Assembly: GCF_910577135.1 (NCBI RefSeq) | Contig: NZ_CAJTLL010000024.1 | Location: 1-22,184 of the forward strand | Reading direction: 5' to 3' | DNA: 22,184 bases | DNA from: an uncultured Helicobacter sp. | GTDB lineage: Bacteria > Campylobacterota > Campylobacteria > Campylobacterales > Helicobacteraceae | Shown here: piece after piece, positions 7,448-16,550 of the stretch | Layout of the letters: each line of letters begins with the position of its first letter | Numbering within the stretch: the first letter of the stretch is position 1 | Program-made: the position numbers and the translations under genes | Notes under the pieces: generated by a model | Seen by the model: the letters and a program-made list of their open reading frames with translations, nothing else | Database searches by the model: none | What the model was told of the DNA's origin: nothing

Positions 7448-8359
7448 ATGAATATGGAACTTGCAATAGGGCGGATTAAGGCTTATATTAATGAATACAT
7501 TGCAGAATGCAATAATGAGGAGATTAGTACTCTTTGCGGACATTTGCAATATGGTAAAATGCTTCGCAGCAAGCTTTTGCTAAGTATTAGCGGTATGAGT
7601 GAAGAGGCATTAAGGGTATGTACGTTTATTGAGATGATACAGAGTGCCTCACTCTTGCACGATGATGTGATTGATAATGCACAAACGCGCAGAGGTGCAC
7701 CCTCTATCAATGCCACATTTGGTAATAAAAATGCCATTATGCTAGGCGATGTGCTGTATTCTAAGGCATTTTGTGAGCTAAGTGCATTTCATACAGAAAT
7801 CGCACAAAGTATCTCCTCTGCTGTAGTGCGCTTAAGCATTGGCGAGATTGAAGATGTGCGACTTTCTACTGCCTTTCACACAGATAGGCAATCTTATATT
7901 CGTATGTGTGCGGATAAGACAGCCGCGCTAATTGTTGCCGCAGCAGAGTGTGGTGCGATACTTAAAGGCTTAAATAAGCATATTTATAGAATCTATGGAG
8001 AAAATCTAGGCATAGCCTTTCAAATTATTGATGATATTTTAGATATTACGCAAGATTCTCAAACACTCGGTAAGCCCTCAATGAGCGACTTTAAGGAGGG
8101 TAAGACGACTTTGCCTTATATGGATTTGTATGATTGTCTTGATGATGGTGATAAAGAAAGGCTAAGTGCATATTGTGGCGTGGATTTAAATGAGGCAGAA
8201 GAAGCGTGGATACAAGCCCAAATGCGTAATTATAATGTTATAAGCAAAAGTATTACTAAAGCTCAATCTTACGCAAATAAGGCTTTAGAGGCGATTGCTA
8301 ATGAGGGTAATGAACATCTTAACGAGATGATTAAGCAGATGTTGCAACGGACATTTTAG
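7448..8359 (+). CDS. ispB: Polyprenyl diphosphate synthase (octaprenyl-type, IspB-like)
   Basis: This trans-prenyltransferase condenses isopentenyl diphosphate units onto an allylic primer, making the long chain used for menaquinone. The 303-residue protein has both aspartate-rich metal sites: D72-D73-V-I-D76 followed by R81-R82, and D195-D196-I-L-D199. The residues before the first motif (LLHDDVIDNA) carry no bulky aromatic near it, which fits a long-chain rather than a farnesyl synthase, but chain length cannot be fixed by eye. The ATG directly follows the preceding TAA. A second in-frame ATG lies at 7454. The place before hemA matches H. pylori HP0240. Confidence 0.87.
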   Translation: MNMELAIGRIKAYINEYIAECNNEEISTLCGHLQYGKMLRSKLLLSISGMSEEALRVCTFIEMIQSASLLHDDVIDNAQTRRGAPSINATFGNKNAIMLGDVLYSKAFCELSAFHTEIAQSISSAVVRLSIGEIEDVRLSTAFHTDRQSYIRMCADKTAALIVAAAECGAILKGLNKHIYRIYGENLGIAFQIIDDILDITQDSQTLGKPSMSDFKEGKTTLPYMDLYDCLDDGDKERLSAYCGVDLNEAEEAWIQAQMRNYNVISKSITKAQSYANKALEAIANEGNEHLNEMIKQMLQRTF

Positions 8360-8368
8360 GAGAGTGTG

Positions 8369-9691
8369 ATGCAGGAAAAGATTCAAATGCAATATATGGT
8401 AGTGAGTTTTTCTCATAAAAATGTGGATATTGCTACGCGTGAGCAGCTTAGCATAAAAGAAGCGCAGATTATCCCTTTTTTGCAAGAGATTAATGCGTGC
8501 GAATCTATTAGAGAGAGTATTTTGCTTTGCACCTGTAATCGCATAGAGCTTTATGTGAGTATGCACGATAGAAAGGCGGCTAGAGAGCATATTTATGCGT
8601 GTTTTGCGCATTTTAGCACTATGGCATTAGAAAAAATCAAAGAAATGGCGATTGTGCGCTTGAACGAATATGCGATTTATCATATTTTTGGTGTGGCTTC
8701 AAGCCTTGATAGCCTTGTCATCGGGGAGACGCAAATCACAGGACAGCTTAAGAGTGCTTATAAACTTGCCTTTGATAATGGCTTATGTGCTAAGGATATG
8801 ACACGTTTGATGCACTTTGCCTTTAAATGCGCAGCAAGTGTGCGCAAACAAACCGATATTTCAGCTCATAGCGTGTCTGTTGCCTCTACTGCAGTATGTA
8901 TGGCAGCACAAAAACTCGCTCAAAATGCACAGAGTTTGGAATCTTTGCCCGTTTTGGTTGTCGGTAGTGGAGAAATGGGGAGACTAGCCTGTAAGCATTT
9001 GCTCAATATGAAGGCTAATATTACGCTTATAAGCCGCACACAAAGCCACGCGCAAGAATTAGCTTTAGAGCTTGGAGGGCAGATTCATATAGAATCTTAT
9101 GAGAGATTAGCAGAGCTTGTAAATCAATTTCCCCTACTTTTTAGTGCTACGAGTGCACCTGAATATGTGATTACTAAAGATATGCTAAGACCGAGCCAAA
9201 CGCAAAGGTGGTGGTTTGACTTAGCCTTGCCACGCGATATAGAATCTATAAATGATGAGAGGGTGCAGATTTTTTGTGTAGATGATTTGCAAGAAGTGGT
9301 ACAAGAGCATAAAAGTGCAAGGGAGGAGAGTGCAAAAAGCGCGCATAAAATCGTAGAGCAATTTACGAGTAATTTTTTTGCTTGGTTGCAAACTTTAAGT
9401 GTTGAGCCTGTGATTAAGCATATCCGCTATTTAGCTAAGGAATCCGCCCTCAAAGAGCTAGATAGAGCAATTAAAAAAGGATTTTTGCCACAAGAGTATC
9501 GCCAGAGTGTGGAGAAGATTTTGCACGGGGCGTTTAATACTTTTCTACATCAGCCTACAATGCGCTTAAGAGCAGCGAGTGAGAGCCATCAGGGTGATCC
9601 TATTATCGAGACAATGAAAAGTATGTTTGATATTAATGATGAGATTGTTATGTTGAATGGCTACAAATGCGAGAAAGATACTACTTTTTGA
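8369..9691 (+). CDS. hemA: Glutamyl-tRNA reductase
   Basis: HemA reduces glutamyl-tRNA(Glu) to glutamate-1-semialdehyde with NADPH, the entry step of C5 tetrapyrrole synthesis. The 440-residue product has the catalytic cysteine C56 in LLCTCNRIELY, the substrate-site block ASSLDSLVIGETQITGQL, the NADPH-binding stretch VLVVGSGEMGRLA, and a long helical dimerisation tail. A GTG three bases upstream (8366) could also start, but the ATG at 8369 has the better spacing to TAGGAGAG. It lies nine bases after the prenyl synthase and nine before proS. Together with hemC and proS it forms a conserved Helicobacter cluster. Confidence 0.95.
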   Translation: MQEKIQMQYMVVSFSHKNVDIATREQLSIKEAQIIPFLQEINACESIRESILLCTCNRIELYVSMHDRKAAREHIYACFAHFSTMALEKIKEMAIVRLNEYAIYHIFGVASSLDSLVIGETQITGQLKSAYKLAFDNGLCAKDMTRLMHFAFKCAASVRKQTDISAHSVSVASTAVCMAAQKLAQNAQSLESLPVLVVGSGEMGRLACKHLLNMKANITLISRTQSHAQELALELGGQIHIESYERLAELVNQFPLLFSATSAPEYVITKDMLRPSQTQRWWFDLALPRDIESINDERVQIFCVDDLQEVVQEHKSAREESAKSAHKIVEQFTSNFFAWLQTLSVEPVIKHIRYLAKESALKELDRAIKKGFLPQEYRQSVEKILHGAFNTFLHQPTMRLRAASESHQGDPIIETMKSMFDINDEIVMLNGYKCEKDTTF

Positions 9692-9700
9692 AGGAATATT

Positions 9701-11482
9701 ATGAAGTTTTCACAACTTTTTGTTAGCACACTTAAAGAAGCCCCCAAAGACGCTGTGCTAAAAAGCCATCAATACCTTGTCCGTGGAGGATTCATACAGC
9801 AGATAGGTAGTGGTATTTATAACTTTTTGCCCTTAGGGAAAAAGCTCCTTGATAAAGTCCACGCGATTGTCAAAGAAGAGATGGACGCCACAGGAGCGCA
9901 AGAAGTGCTTATGGGGTTTATTACCCCAGCGGAGCTATGGCGAGAATCTGGGCGATATGAAAAATATGGCAAGGAGCTTTTACGTTTTACAGATAGGAAA
10001 GAGAATGAATTTGTGCTAGGACCTACGCACGAGGAGGCAGTTACATACATTGCTAAAAGCACTCTTAAAAGCTACAAGCAGCTACCCGTGCATCTCTATC
10101 AGATCCATACAAAATTCCGCGATGAATTGCGTCCGCGCTTTGGGCTTATGCGTGGGCGTGAATTTATAATGAAAGACGGATACAGCTTCCATAGTAGCAC
10201 AGAGGATTTAGATAGGGAATTTAATGTAATGGAGGCGACTTATAAGCGAATTTTAGAGCGTATGGGCGTGGATTTTAAGGTTGTAGAGGCAGATTCTGGG
10301 GCGATTGGCGGGAGTGGGAGTAAGGAATTTATGGTGTTAGCTCCTTGCGGTGAGGATACGATTGTCGTATGTAAGGATTGTGAGTATGGTGCGAATATTG
10401 AGATTGGCACTAGAAAGCCCCGCACTACCCCTCGTCTAAATGAAGTAAAATATGATAGCAATCCCCCACAGGCAGCCTTTGCAAAATTCCGCACACCTGA
10501 TGCAACCACAATAGAATCTCTAAGCACATTTTTTAAGGTGGATAAGTTTTTTACCATTAAGGCGATTGTGAAAAAGGCAATGAGGGCAGATAATAGCGGG
10601 GAATTGGTGTATTTTTTCGTGCGCGGTGATGATGATGGCGAGGAGACAAAAATGCTTAATACCCTTAATCGCAAGGATAGTAGCTTTTTGCTACTAGATG
10701 ATGCGAGTGTAGAGGAGATTAGGGCTGTGGGGCTTGAAGTAGGATTCATAGGTCCTTATGGATTACGTCATATCACGCAGAGTGAGCATATTTATTTTGA
10801 TGAGAGTTTGAGGGAGGCTTCAAACCTTATTTGTGGGGCGAATGAGAGAAATTTTCACTTTGTAGGTGTGGATTTAAGCACATTTGAAGGCTTAGAATAT
10901 GCTGATTTGGCAGTGGTAAAAGAAGGAGATTTATGCTCTAGATGTGGCGGGGAGCTTTACTATACTAAAGGCATAGAGGTGGGGCATATTTTTAAGCTAG
11001 GCACAAAGTATTCGAGTGCATTAAATGCGGAGTTTTTGAATAAAGAGGGCAAGAGAGAACCTTTCATTATGGGCTGCTATGGCTTTGGAATCTCGCGCAT
11101 TTTGCCGGCAATTTTGGAGCAAAAAAGTGATGATTTGGGCTGTGTGTGGAGTAGGGAGGTGAGTGTTTTTGATATGGTGATTGTGATTTCAAACATTAAA
11201 GATAGCACACAAAGTCAATTTGCCTTTGCTTTATATGAGAATCTTAAAGCGCAGGGCGTTGATGTGCTGCTTGATGAGCGCGATGAGCGATTTGGTGCAA
11301 AAATGAAAGATTTTGAGCTATTGGGATTTCATTGTGCGTTGATTGTGGGCAAGGCATTAGCAGAGCAGAAAGTGGAGCTTGTTTTGCGTGAGGGATTGCA
11401 GAAAATAGAGCTAGATGCGCAAGATTCTGCAAAGCTTGTAGGGCGGCTGCTTGGGATATTAGGAGGGGAAAATGTCTCATAA
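9701..11482 (+). CDS. proS: Prolyl-tRNA synthetase, bacterial type with editing domain
   Basis: This class II synthetase charges tRNA(Pro). The 593-residue protein shows motif 1 ([12 protein letters not shown]), motif 2 ([17 protein letters not shown]) and motif 3 ([14 protein letters not shown]). A large insertion between motifs 2 and 3 (about residues 225-405) is the editing domain that removes mischarged alanine in bacterial-type enzymes. The C-terminal anticodon-binding domain includes [17 protein letters not shown]. It has AAGGAATATT before the ATG and its 3' end overlaps hemC by 11 bases. The flanking tetrapyrrole genes are not functionally linked in an obvious way; the order is simply conserved. 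Confidence 0.95.
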   Translation: MKFSQLFVSTLKEAPKDAVLKSHQYLVRGGFIQQIGSGIYNFLPLGKKLLDKVHAIVKEEMDATGAQEVLMGFITPAELWRESGRYEKYGKELLRFTDRKENEFVLGPTHEEAVTYIAKSTLKSYKQLPVHLYQIHTKFRDELRPRFGLMRGREFIMKDGYSFHSSTEDLDREFNVMEATYKRILERMGVDFKVVEADSGAIGGSGSKEFMVLAPCGEDTIVVCKDCEYGANIEIGTRKPRTTPRLNEVKYDSNPPQAAFAKFRTPDATTIESLSTFFKVDKFFTIKAIVKKAMRADNSGELVYFFVRGDDDGEETKMLNTLNRKDSSFLLLDDASVEEIRAVGLEVGFIGPYGLRHITQSEHIYFDESLREASNLICGANERNFHFVGVDLSTFEGLEYADLAVVKEGDLCSRCGGELYYTKGIEVGHIFKLGTKYSSALNAEFLNKEGKREPFIMGCYGFGISRILPAILEQKSDDLGCVWSREVSVFDMVIVISNIKDSTQSQFAFALYENLKAQGVDVLLDERDERFGAKMKDFELLGFHCALIVGKALAEQKVELVLREGLQKIELDAQDSAKLVGRLLGILGGENVS

Positions 11483-12422
11483 AACATTGACTATTGGCAC
11501 ACGAGGGAGTGCGTTGGCATTATGGCAGGCTGAATATATCAAATCCCGCCTTGAAAATGAATGCAATATCTCATCTTGCATTCAAATCGTCAAAACAAAG
11601 GGTGATAAGATACTTGATGTGCCATTGGCAAAAATCGGCGGCAAGGGGCTTTTTACAAAGGAGCTTGAGGAGCTGCTTTTGAGTGGAGAGATTGACTTAG
11701 CCGTGCATAGCCTTAAAGATGTGCCCGTGGAGTTTGTGAATGGACTTGAGTTAGCCGCTATTACTGAACGTGAGGATTGTAGGGATAGCTTTTTGAGTAT
11801 GCGCTATCCTAGTATTGAATCTTTGCCACAAGGTGCAAAAGTAGGCACAACCTCGCTTCGCCGCTCTATGCAGATAAAGAAGTTTCGCCCAGATTTAGAT
11901 ACGCTAAGTCTAAGGGGGAATGTGCAAACGCGTTTGCAAAAGCTACGCGATGGGGTATTTGATGCGATTATCTTAGCACAAGCGGGTATTAAGCGACTAG
12001 GGCTTAGCACAAATGATGTGGCATATATCGCGCCTTTGGCTTTTATGATTCCAGCGATGGGGCAGGGTGCGTTGGGGATTGAAATGCGTAGTGATAGTGC
12101 GTATTTTGATACTATCACTAGACTTACCCACGCTCCTACTGCGCTGTGTGTGAGTGTAGAAAGGGCGTTTGTGCGAGAGCTAGAGGGCGGGTGTCAAGTG
12201 CCTATTGGCGTGTATGCGGAATATATAGATCAGAATCTTTATTTAAAGGCTATCGTCGGGCTACCCGATGGTAGTGAGATAATAGAGGAGCATTTGCAAG
12301 GAAAGATAGCATTAGCAGATATAAGAGCAGGGGAGAATCTAGGGCGCACACTCGCACAGAGGTTTATCGCAAAAGGTGCCAGAGAGCTACTCACTCGTGC
12401 GCAAAAAATGGCATTTGTGTAA
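11472..12422 (+). CDS. hemC: Porphobilinogen deaminase (hydroxymethylbilane synthase)
   Basis: HemC joins four porphobilinogen units into hydroxymethylbilane. The 316-residue protein has the N-terminal [13 protein letters not shown] block, the SLKDVP substrate-binding segment, [10 protein letters not shown] and LRGNVQTRL, and C241 in [11 protein letters not shown], the cysteine that carries the dipyrromethane cofactor. The AGGAGG ribosome binding site lies inside the last codons of proS, with which the gene overlaps, so translation is probably coupled. It closes the hisD-hemC run. Its own stop codon lies within an inverted repeat. Confidence 0.95.
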   Translation: MSHKTLTIGTRGSALALWQAEYIKSRLENECNISSCIQIVKTKGDKILDVPLAKIGGKGLFTKELEELLLSGEIDLAVHSLKDVPVEFVNGLELAAITEREDCRDSFLSMRYPSIESLPQGAKVGTTSLRRSMQIKKFRPDLDTLSLRGNVQTRLQKLRDGVFDAIILAQAGIKRLGLSTNDVAYIAPLAFMIPAMGQGALGIEMRSDSAYFDTITRLTHAPTALCVSVERAFVRELEGGCQVPIGVYAEYIDQNLYLKAIVGLPDGSEIIEEHLQGKIALADIRAGENLGRTLAQRFIAKGARELLTRAQKMAFV

Positions 12423-12439
12423 AACGATATGTTTTACAC
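12417..12439 (+). terminator. Hairpin at the hemC stop codon
   Basis: A perfect 9-bp inverted repeat, GTGTAAAAC (12417-12425) and GTTTTACAC (12431-12439), with a 5-nt loop, includes the hemC TAA. The following bases are T-rich but not a run. It is likely a weak terminator or 3'-end stabiliser for the seven-gene transcript. Confidence 0.5.
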
Positions 12440-12534
12440 TCTATAGTATTTCTAAGATTTGAGTCTTAAGATAATGGAAAGTGTGCTTTATGGAAGGGAT
12501 AAAAGGAGAATAGGGTTTAAGTGTGGTTAAAAGT

Positions 12535-12561
12535 TTAAAGGCTGCCTAGGGCAACCTTTAA
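12535..12561 (-). terminator. Terminator downstream of the porin gene
   Basis: Arms TTAAAGG and CCTTTAA enclose a second paired segment TGCC/GGCA, separated by one C-A mismatch, around a 3-nt loop. On the minus strand it is followed by ACTTTTAACC. It begins seven bases after the porin stop and may also act on transcripts arriving from hemC. Confidence 0.7.
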
Positions 12562-12567
12562 GAGAGA

Positions 12568-13710
12568 TTAGAAATCCCATTTGATTCTTACACCAGCTAT
12601 TACGCTCCCTTGCTTATTGCTACCAGCTATAAGATTTGAAGTTTTCTTGCCTTCTGTGTTGTAAAATGTAACTTGAGGAGCGACTTCAACATTTGCATTT
12701 GCTTTGTAGGGGAGCTGTAAGAATGCAGCATAGCTGTGGATAGGACCACTATTGGCCTCTACTTGAGCGCTTCCTCCATAGGTGGCTTGATAACCAGCTC
12801 CAAGGATAAGAGAGACATCTTGGCTTAATTTTGTGCCAAATTCTACCTTGCCCCCAGCAATTTCTGCGCCTAAGCCTACGCCATTACCTACGTTGGTAAA
12901 AGTGTATCCACCTCTACTATAAGCTCCGGCAACTTGCTCACCATAGAGATAGCCGTTTTTACCATATTGTGCCACAAGCGAAAGGAATGAATTTCCAAAA
13001 GTAGGACGCAAGCCTAACCAAATATGATAAGCATGTGTGCCGGGATTTTCTACAATAAGGAAATTGCTAGGATTTATTGAGCCACTATTATAGTATTTGT
13101 ATGAACCAGCAATTTTAAAAAATGGCTGTCCTTTGTCATTATTAATCGTATAATTTGCGGCGATACGAGGTGTTTCTTGATTTGTCTCACTCCAACCATT
13201 CCCTCTTACATCTTCAAGCACACCAATACTGAATCCTGCGATATTATATTGAAGCTGAATGTGGCGTTTAGCTGTTGGTAAACCACCAAAACCCACCATA
13301 CCGCTATCAATATTGAGCCAGTTGCTACTAAAGCCATTATCAAAGCTTGGTGAGTTTGTCTTACCAAAAAGCACTACCCCATATCCTGTATCATAGGATC
13401 CCCAATATTGTCTATAAGGAGCTGTTGTATTTCCATCTGCTGCAGGAATCACATCAGCTTCTCTTGCACCAAATTCCACATTCGCCTTGAATTTACCCAT
13501 TTGTGCCCTCACGCCAAATTGCGAGTTACTTTGTAATCCAAAGAGGAATGCTGCTGGATCTGCTGCTTTTGTGCTTTCACTATAGCCCATAAAACCACGA
13601 ATAGAGCCATATATCTCAACTTTTTTATCATCATCGCTGTATATCTCAATCGCGCTTGCTGGCAATACAAGAAAAGTCGATAATGCACCACTTACAAGAA
13701 CCTTTTTCAT
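12568..13710 (-). CDS. Outer-membrane porin (general porin-like beta-barrel)
   Basis: The 380-residue precursor has a signal peptide ending ASA at residue 20 (MKKVLVSGALSTFLVLPASA). The mature start (IEIYSDDDKKVEIYGSIRGFMGY) is that of Gram-negative trimeric porins, followed by repeated amphipathic beta strands and a terminal aromatic strand GVRIKWDF ending in phenylalanine, the signal for barrel insertion. The frame is open to 13740, but the ATG at 13710 has AGGAGG with good spacing and gives the signal peptide. It has a strong predicted promoter and its own terminator, fitting an abundant single-gene transcript. It is related to the porins of Campylobacter and enterohepatic Helicobacter rather than to the Hop family. 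Substrate is unknown. Confidence 0.88.
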   Translation of the reverse strand: MKKVLVSGALSTFLVLPASAIEIYSDDDKKVEIYGSIRGFMGYSESTKAADPAAFLFGLQSNSQFGVRAQMGKFKANVEFGAREADVIPAADGNTTAPYRQYWGSYDTGYGVVLFGKTNSPSFDNGFSSNWLNIDSGMVGFGGLPTAKRHIQLQYNIAGFSIGVLEDVRGNGWSETNQETPRIAANYTINNDKGQPFFKIAGSYKYYNSGSINPSNFLIVENPGTHAYHIWLGLRPTFGNSFLSLVAQYGKNGYLYGEQVAGAYSRGGYTFTNVGNGVGLGAEIAGGKVEFGTKLSQDVSLILGAGYQATYGGSAQVEANSGPIHSYAAFLQLPYKANANVEVAPQVTFYNTEGKKTSNLIAGSNKQGSVIAGVRIKWDF

Positions 13711-13756
13711 TAGAAACCTCCTAAAAAGTTGTTTGTTCAAATAATGAACTAAAACT

Positions 13757-13785
13757 ATTATTGTTTAAAATAGAGGACTTGTCAA
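13757..13785 (-). promoter_or_regulatory. Sigma70-type promoter of the porin gene
   Basis: On the minus strand a perfect TTGACA (13785-13780) is separated by exactly 17 bases from AATAAT (13762-13757), which matches TATAAT at five of six positions. Transcription would start near 13750, giving a leader of about 40 nt with AGGAGG. Such a complete -35 box is unusual in Campylobacterota and fits a highly expressed porin. Confidence 0.75.
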
Positions 13786-13811
13786 TAAAAATATAAAATT
13801 TATAGAGGATA

Positions 13812-13850
13812 AAGTGAAAAATATATACATATCTTTAAAATTTTTCACTT
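13812..13850 (-). terminator. Inverted repeat between folE and the porin promoter
   Basis: A perfect 11-bp repeat, AAGTGAAAAAT (13812-13822) and ATTTTTCACTT (13840-13850), with a 17-nt loop. It lies about 55 bases after the folE stop and upstream of the porin -35. It most likely ends the folE transcript. Being AT-rich and upstream of a promoter, it could instead be an operator. Confidence 0.5.
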
Positions 13851-13905
13851 AACGTAAGTTATATTTATCTTTTATTTAATAATATTTAATTAAGAAAAAT
13901 ATTTA

Positions 13906-14460
13906 TTACTTGATAAGTTGCATAAATTCTGAGCGAGTTTTAGAATCTTTTTTAAACAAGCCTCTTAGTGCAGAAGTGATAATATATGATTGCTGTTGTT
14001 TGCCACGCATTTCAAGGCAGAGATGTCGTGCCTCACAAACGACCATTACGCCCTTTGGCTGTAATTCTTGAGTGAGTGAATCTGCTATCTCTGCGGTTAA
14101 ACGCTCTTGAATCTGCAAACGATGAGTGAAAACTTCTGCCAATCGTGCTAATCCACTAATGCCTACAAGTTTATTTTGCGGAATATAGCCAATGGAGAGT
14201 GTGCCAAAAAATGGCAAGAGATGATGTTCACACATTGAATAAAATGACAATTTCTTAAGCACTATCATTTCATCACATACACCATCTTCAAATACCTCTC
14301 CTAAAGCGTCTTTTGGACTTTTGTCATAGCCATTTAGCATATCTGCAAGGCTTTGTGTTAAACGCTTTGGTGTATGGACTAAGCCTTCACGGGTAGGATT
14401 CTCCCCTATATGGCTGCATAATGTATCAAAAAATATTTTGAGTTGCTGCTCTAGATTCAT
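13906..14460 (-). CDS. folE: GTP cyclohydrolase I
   Basis: FolE converts GTP to 7,8-dihydroneopterin triphosphate, the first step to folate, and in many bacteria also feeds queuosine synthesis. The 184-residue protein has the zinc site C77 with H79/H80 in MCEHHLLPF and C148 in EARHLCLEMRG, plus the conserved HTPKRL near the N-terminus. It is full length for the short bacterial form. It follows htpX by 32 bases on the same strand, as in H. pylori (HP0927 htpX, HP0928 folE). AAGG precedes the ATG. Confidence 0.95.
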   Translation of the reverse strand: MNLEQQLKIFFDTLCSHIGENPTREGLVHTPKRLTQSLADMLNGYDKSPKDALGEVFEDGVCDEMIVLKKLSFYSMCEHHLLPFFGTLSIGYIPQNKLVGISGLARLAEVFTHRLQIQERLTAEIADSLTQELQPKGVMVVCEARHLCLEMRGKQQQSYIITSALRGLFKKDSKTRSEFMQLIK

Positions 14461-14492
14461 TGTTTGCCTTATTTTAATGTATTGCTTAAATG

Positions 14493-15428
14493 CTAAAAAT
14501 GTGCTCCAAGCAAGGCTTTTATGCGATTTTGTATGCTAGGGTGAGTGCTTAGAATCTCCCCCATACTAAAAAGATAGGCATTTGCGCGTGTGGGATTTGG
14601 CTCTTGGTAATTATTTTGCGCATAATCTTGGCTGATTTTTTGCAGTGCCCTTATCATAGGCTCACTATCCCTCATCAAATATGCCGCACCAGAATCTGCC
14701 ATATACTCGCGATTACGACTGACAAAGAGGCTTAAAACAAGTGTAAGCAAAGGCAGCACAAACTGCAATACAAGCAAAATCATTCGCGCACTCCGTGCAC
14801 CTTGAGAATTGCCTGAGCTAAAGTAAAAGGCAAAGATATTTACCCCTAAGAGCATAATATTGCTTAGAATCCCAACGCACATTGTCAATCGTACATCGCC
14901 GTGCCTGATATGGCTTAGTTCGTGGGCGATGACAGCCTTTAGCTCATCTTCATCAAGCTTATCCAAAAGTGTGGAGGTAATGGCTATCATCGAGTTATTG
15001 GCATTCCAACCGCTTGCAAAGGCGTTCATATAAGGGGCTTCTATGATGTAAAGGGCAGGCTCAAAGGGACATTTTGCCTTTTTAAGCAAATCTTGCAAGA
15101 CACCATAGAGGCGAGATTCTCTGCGGGAGAGGACAAGAGTGGGATTGATACGTTTATATTCATTCCCACTTAGCATAATGCGTGAGAATTGCCCGAGACT
15201 AAAGCAGATAATAGCAAATGCTACCACTGCCATACCAAAGGTAATGAGCGGAAATTCTCTTCCACTTAAGAGGAGAAAAAATCCTTCTTGCAAAGTAGGG
15301 GCATTTAAGCGGATAATATCGGCTAAAAGCCCAATGAGTGCAAAAATCACCATATATACACATAAAACCATATAGGTTTTATATCGGTTCATAGTAATGA
15401 TTCGCTCAAAATGGGAGGTCATAGGCAT
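14493..15428 (-). CDS. htpX: HtpX-type membrane zinc metalloprotease (M48)
   Basis: HtpX is an inner-membrane protease that degrades damaged membrane proteins. The 311-residue protein has two membrane segments near the N-terminus (about 18-38 and 58-80), the zinc motif H169-E170-L-S-H173, two further membrane segments, then [13 protein letters not shown], whose glutamate is the third zinc ligand. It is well conserved apart from the N-terminus. Three starts are possible. ATG 15428 lies three bases from AAGGA, and ATG 15422 (MTSHFERI) has the better spacing of nine. MNRYKTYM further in would also keep all membrane segments. It follows the catalase-like gene by six bases. Confidence 0.9.
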   Translation of the reverse strand: MPMTSHFERIITMNRYKTYMVLCVYMVIFALIGLLADIIRLNAPTLQEGFFLLLSGREFPLITFGMAVVAFAIICFSLGQFSRIMLSGNEYKRINPTLVLSRRESRLYGVLQDLLKKAKCPFEPALYIIEAPYMNAFASGWNANNSMIAITSTLLDKLDEDELKAVIAHELSHIRHGDVRLTMCVGILSNIMLLGVNIFAFYFSSGNSQGARSARMILLVLQFVLPLLTLVLSLFVSRNREYMADSGAAYLMRDSEPMIRALQKISQDYAQNNYQEPNPTRANAYLFSMGEILSTHPSIQNRIKALLGAHF

Positions 15429-15434
15429 ATATCC

Positions 15435-16418
15435 TTATTGTCTCCTACCAAATGTAATGACATAAGTGCCATTACGTAAATCAAATAATGGATCTTGTGG
15501 CTCTCCGACACCACTAGGCAATACGCCGGGCATAAATACATCTCCATTGCAATCTGTGCCATCATATTTTTTTACCCTCAATGTACCTACTTCTAGTTCT
15601 TTATGTTCACCGCTCCATAAAGCAGTTGTATCATTGGTTACATCATTAGGATTGGCAAAAACAAGCACCATTTTGTATTCGATAGGTTTTTTTGCTAACT
15701 TAGCCTTTGCATCAGATTCTAAAAAATTATCATCTTTAGTCTTTAGCTCATCTTGGTTTAGATAGGAGACACCATTTGTTGGGACAAATTTAAATCGTGC
15801 GGGGAGCATTTCTTGAGTTTTAGAATCTTTTACAAAAAATGTGTGAATGCTATGATACATAGTGTTTGCCACACTGCTAGTGATACCCATTTTAGCAAGG
15901 TAAGCTTCATAATTGCGGAATGAAGCGACTTGTTGGGTGCGTTTTTGAATATTTTTTGTATCAACTTTGCCATTTTTGGGGACTTTCATAGCAAAAAATT
16001 CCCAAAACTCTTTTGGATTCTTGGAAAAGTTGATTTCTGTATTGAGCACAACCATTTCCCAATTATCTGTTTTACTATTGAGCTTAAGGGCTAAACCTCT
16101 TGCCTTAGACTTATCACTCGCATTTGGATTTCCTCCACCAAGTGAAAAGCGCACTTGTGTGGGGATAGATTTTTGAGATAAAAGGGGAATGTCTAGGGTT
16201 TTTGTAATGCCTTTTGCTGGGAGAAACTCTCCAATAGCGCAGAAACCTTTTGTGTGATTGATTTTTTTATGCGGGTTATTTTTATCACCATTAAGTGTAT
16301 AAAAAATATCAGCTATTTTTTGTGCATCATACTCTTCTTTTGCGTGTATGTTTGAGAGAAGTACAGAAGAGCATAGCCCTGCTATAAGGATTTTACCAAT
16401 AGAAGATAGATTTGACAT
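15435..16418 (-). CDS. Exported catalase-like haem protein (catalase-related, HP0485-like)
   Basis: This 327-residue protein has a signal peptide (about residues 1-26, ending SNIHA) and the short catalase-core fold. H55 in NHTKGFCAIGEF fits the catalase distal histidine, and RFSLGGGNP matches the conserved RFS-GG segment. An asparagine in VVLNTEINF may be the distal Asn. The C-terminal TYVITFGRR may contain the proximal tyrosine, although the usual R-x-x-x-Y spacing is not clear. It is much shorter than typical monofunctional catalases (about 480-500 residues) and resembles the periplasmic catalase-like protein of H. pylori. It may act as a peroxidase or bind haem without strong catalase activity. 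It has AAGGAAC before the ATG and leads into htpX-folE. Confidence 0.85.
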   Translation of the reverse strand: MSNLSSIGKILIAGLCSSVLLSNIHAKEEYDAQKIADIFYTLNGDKNNPHKKINHTKGFCAIGEFLPAKGITKTLDIPLLSQKSIPTQVRFSLGGGNPNASDKSKARGLALKLNSKTDNWEMVVLNTEINFSKNPKEFWEFFAMKVPKNGKVDTKNIQKRTQQVASFRNYEAYLAKMGITSSVANTMYHSIHTFFVKDSKTQEMLPARFKFVPTNGVSYLNQDELKTKDDNFLESDAKAKLAKKPIEYKMVLVFANPNDVTNDTTALWSGEHKELEVGTLRVKKYDGTDCNGDVFMPGVLPSGVGEPQDPLFDLRNGTYVITFGRRQ

Positions 16419-16522
16419 AATGTTCCTTAATGCTGAGATTAAAACGAGATTCTAAAATATATATACTTAAATATTATTTATAGCCAATGAGTGGTTTTGA
16501 TATGTTAATGTGCGTAGAAAAG

Positions 16523-16543
16523 GCTATGGGCTTTACCCATAGC
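16523..16543 (-). terminator. Terminator of flgE
   Basis: A perfect 8-bp repeat (GCTATGGG at 16523-16530 and CCCATAGC at 16536-16543) with a 5-nt loop, followed on the minus strand by CTTTTCT. It lies seven bases after the flgE stop. Confidence 0.8.
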
Positions 16544-16550
16544 TCAAATA

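Noticed and set aside
10240..10749. 169-codon minus-strand open frame inside proS
   Set aside because: Shadow of the proS coding frame: serine-rich, no ribosome binding site and fully inside a well-conserved gene.
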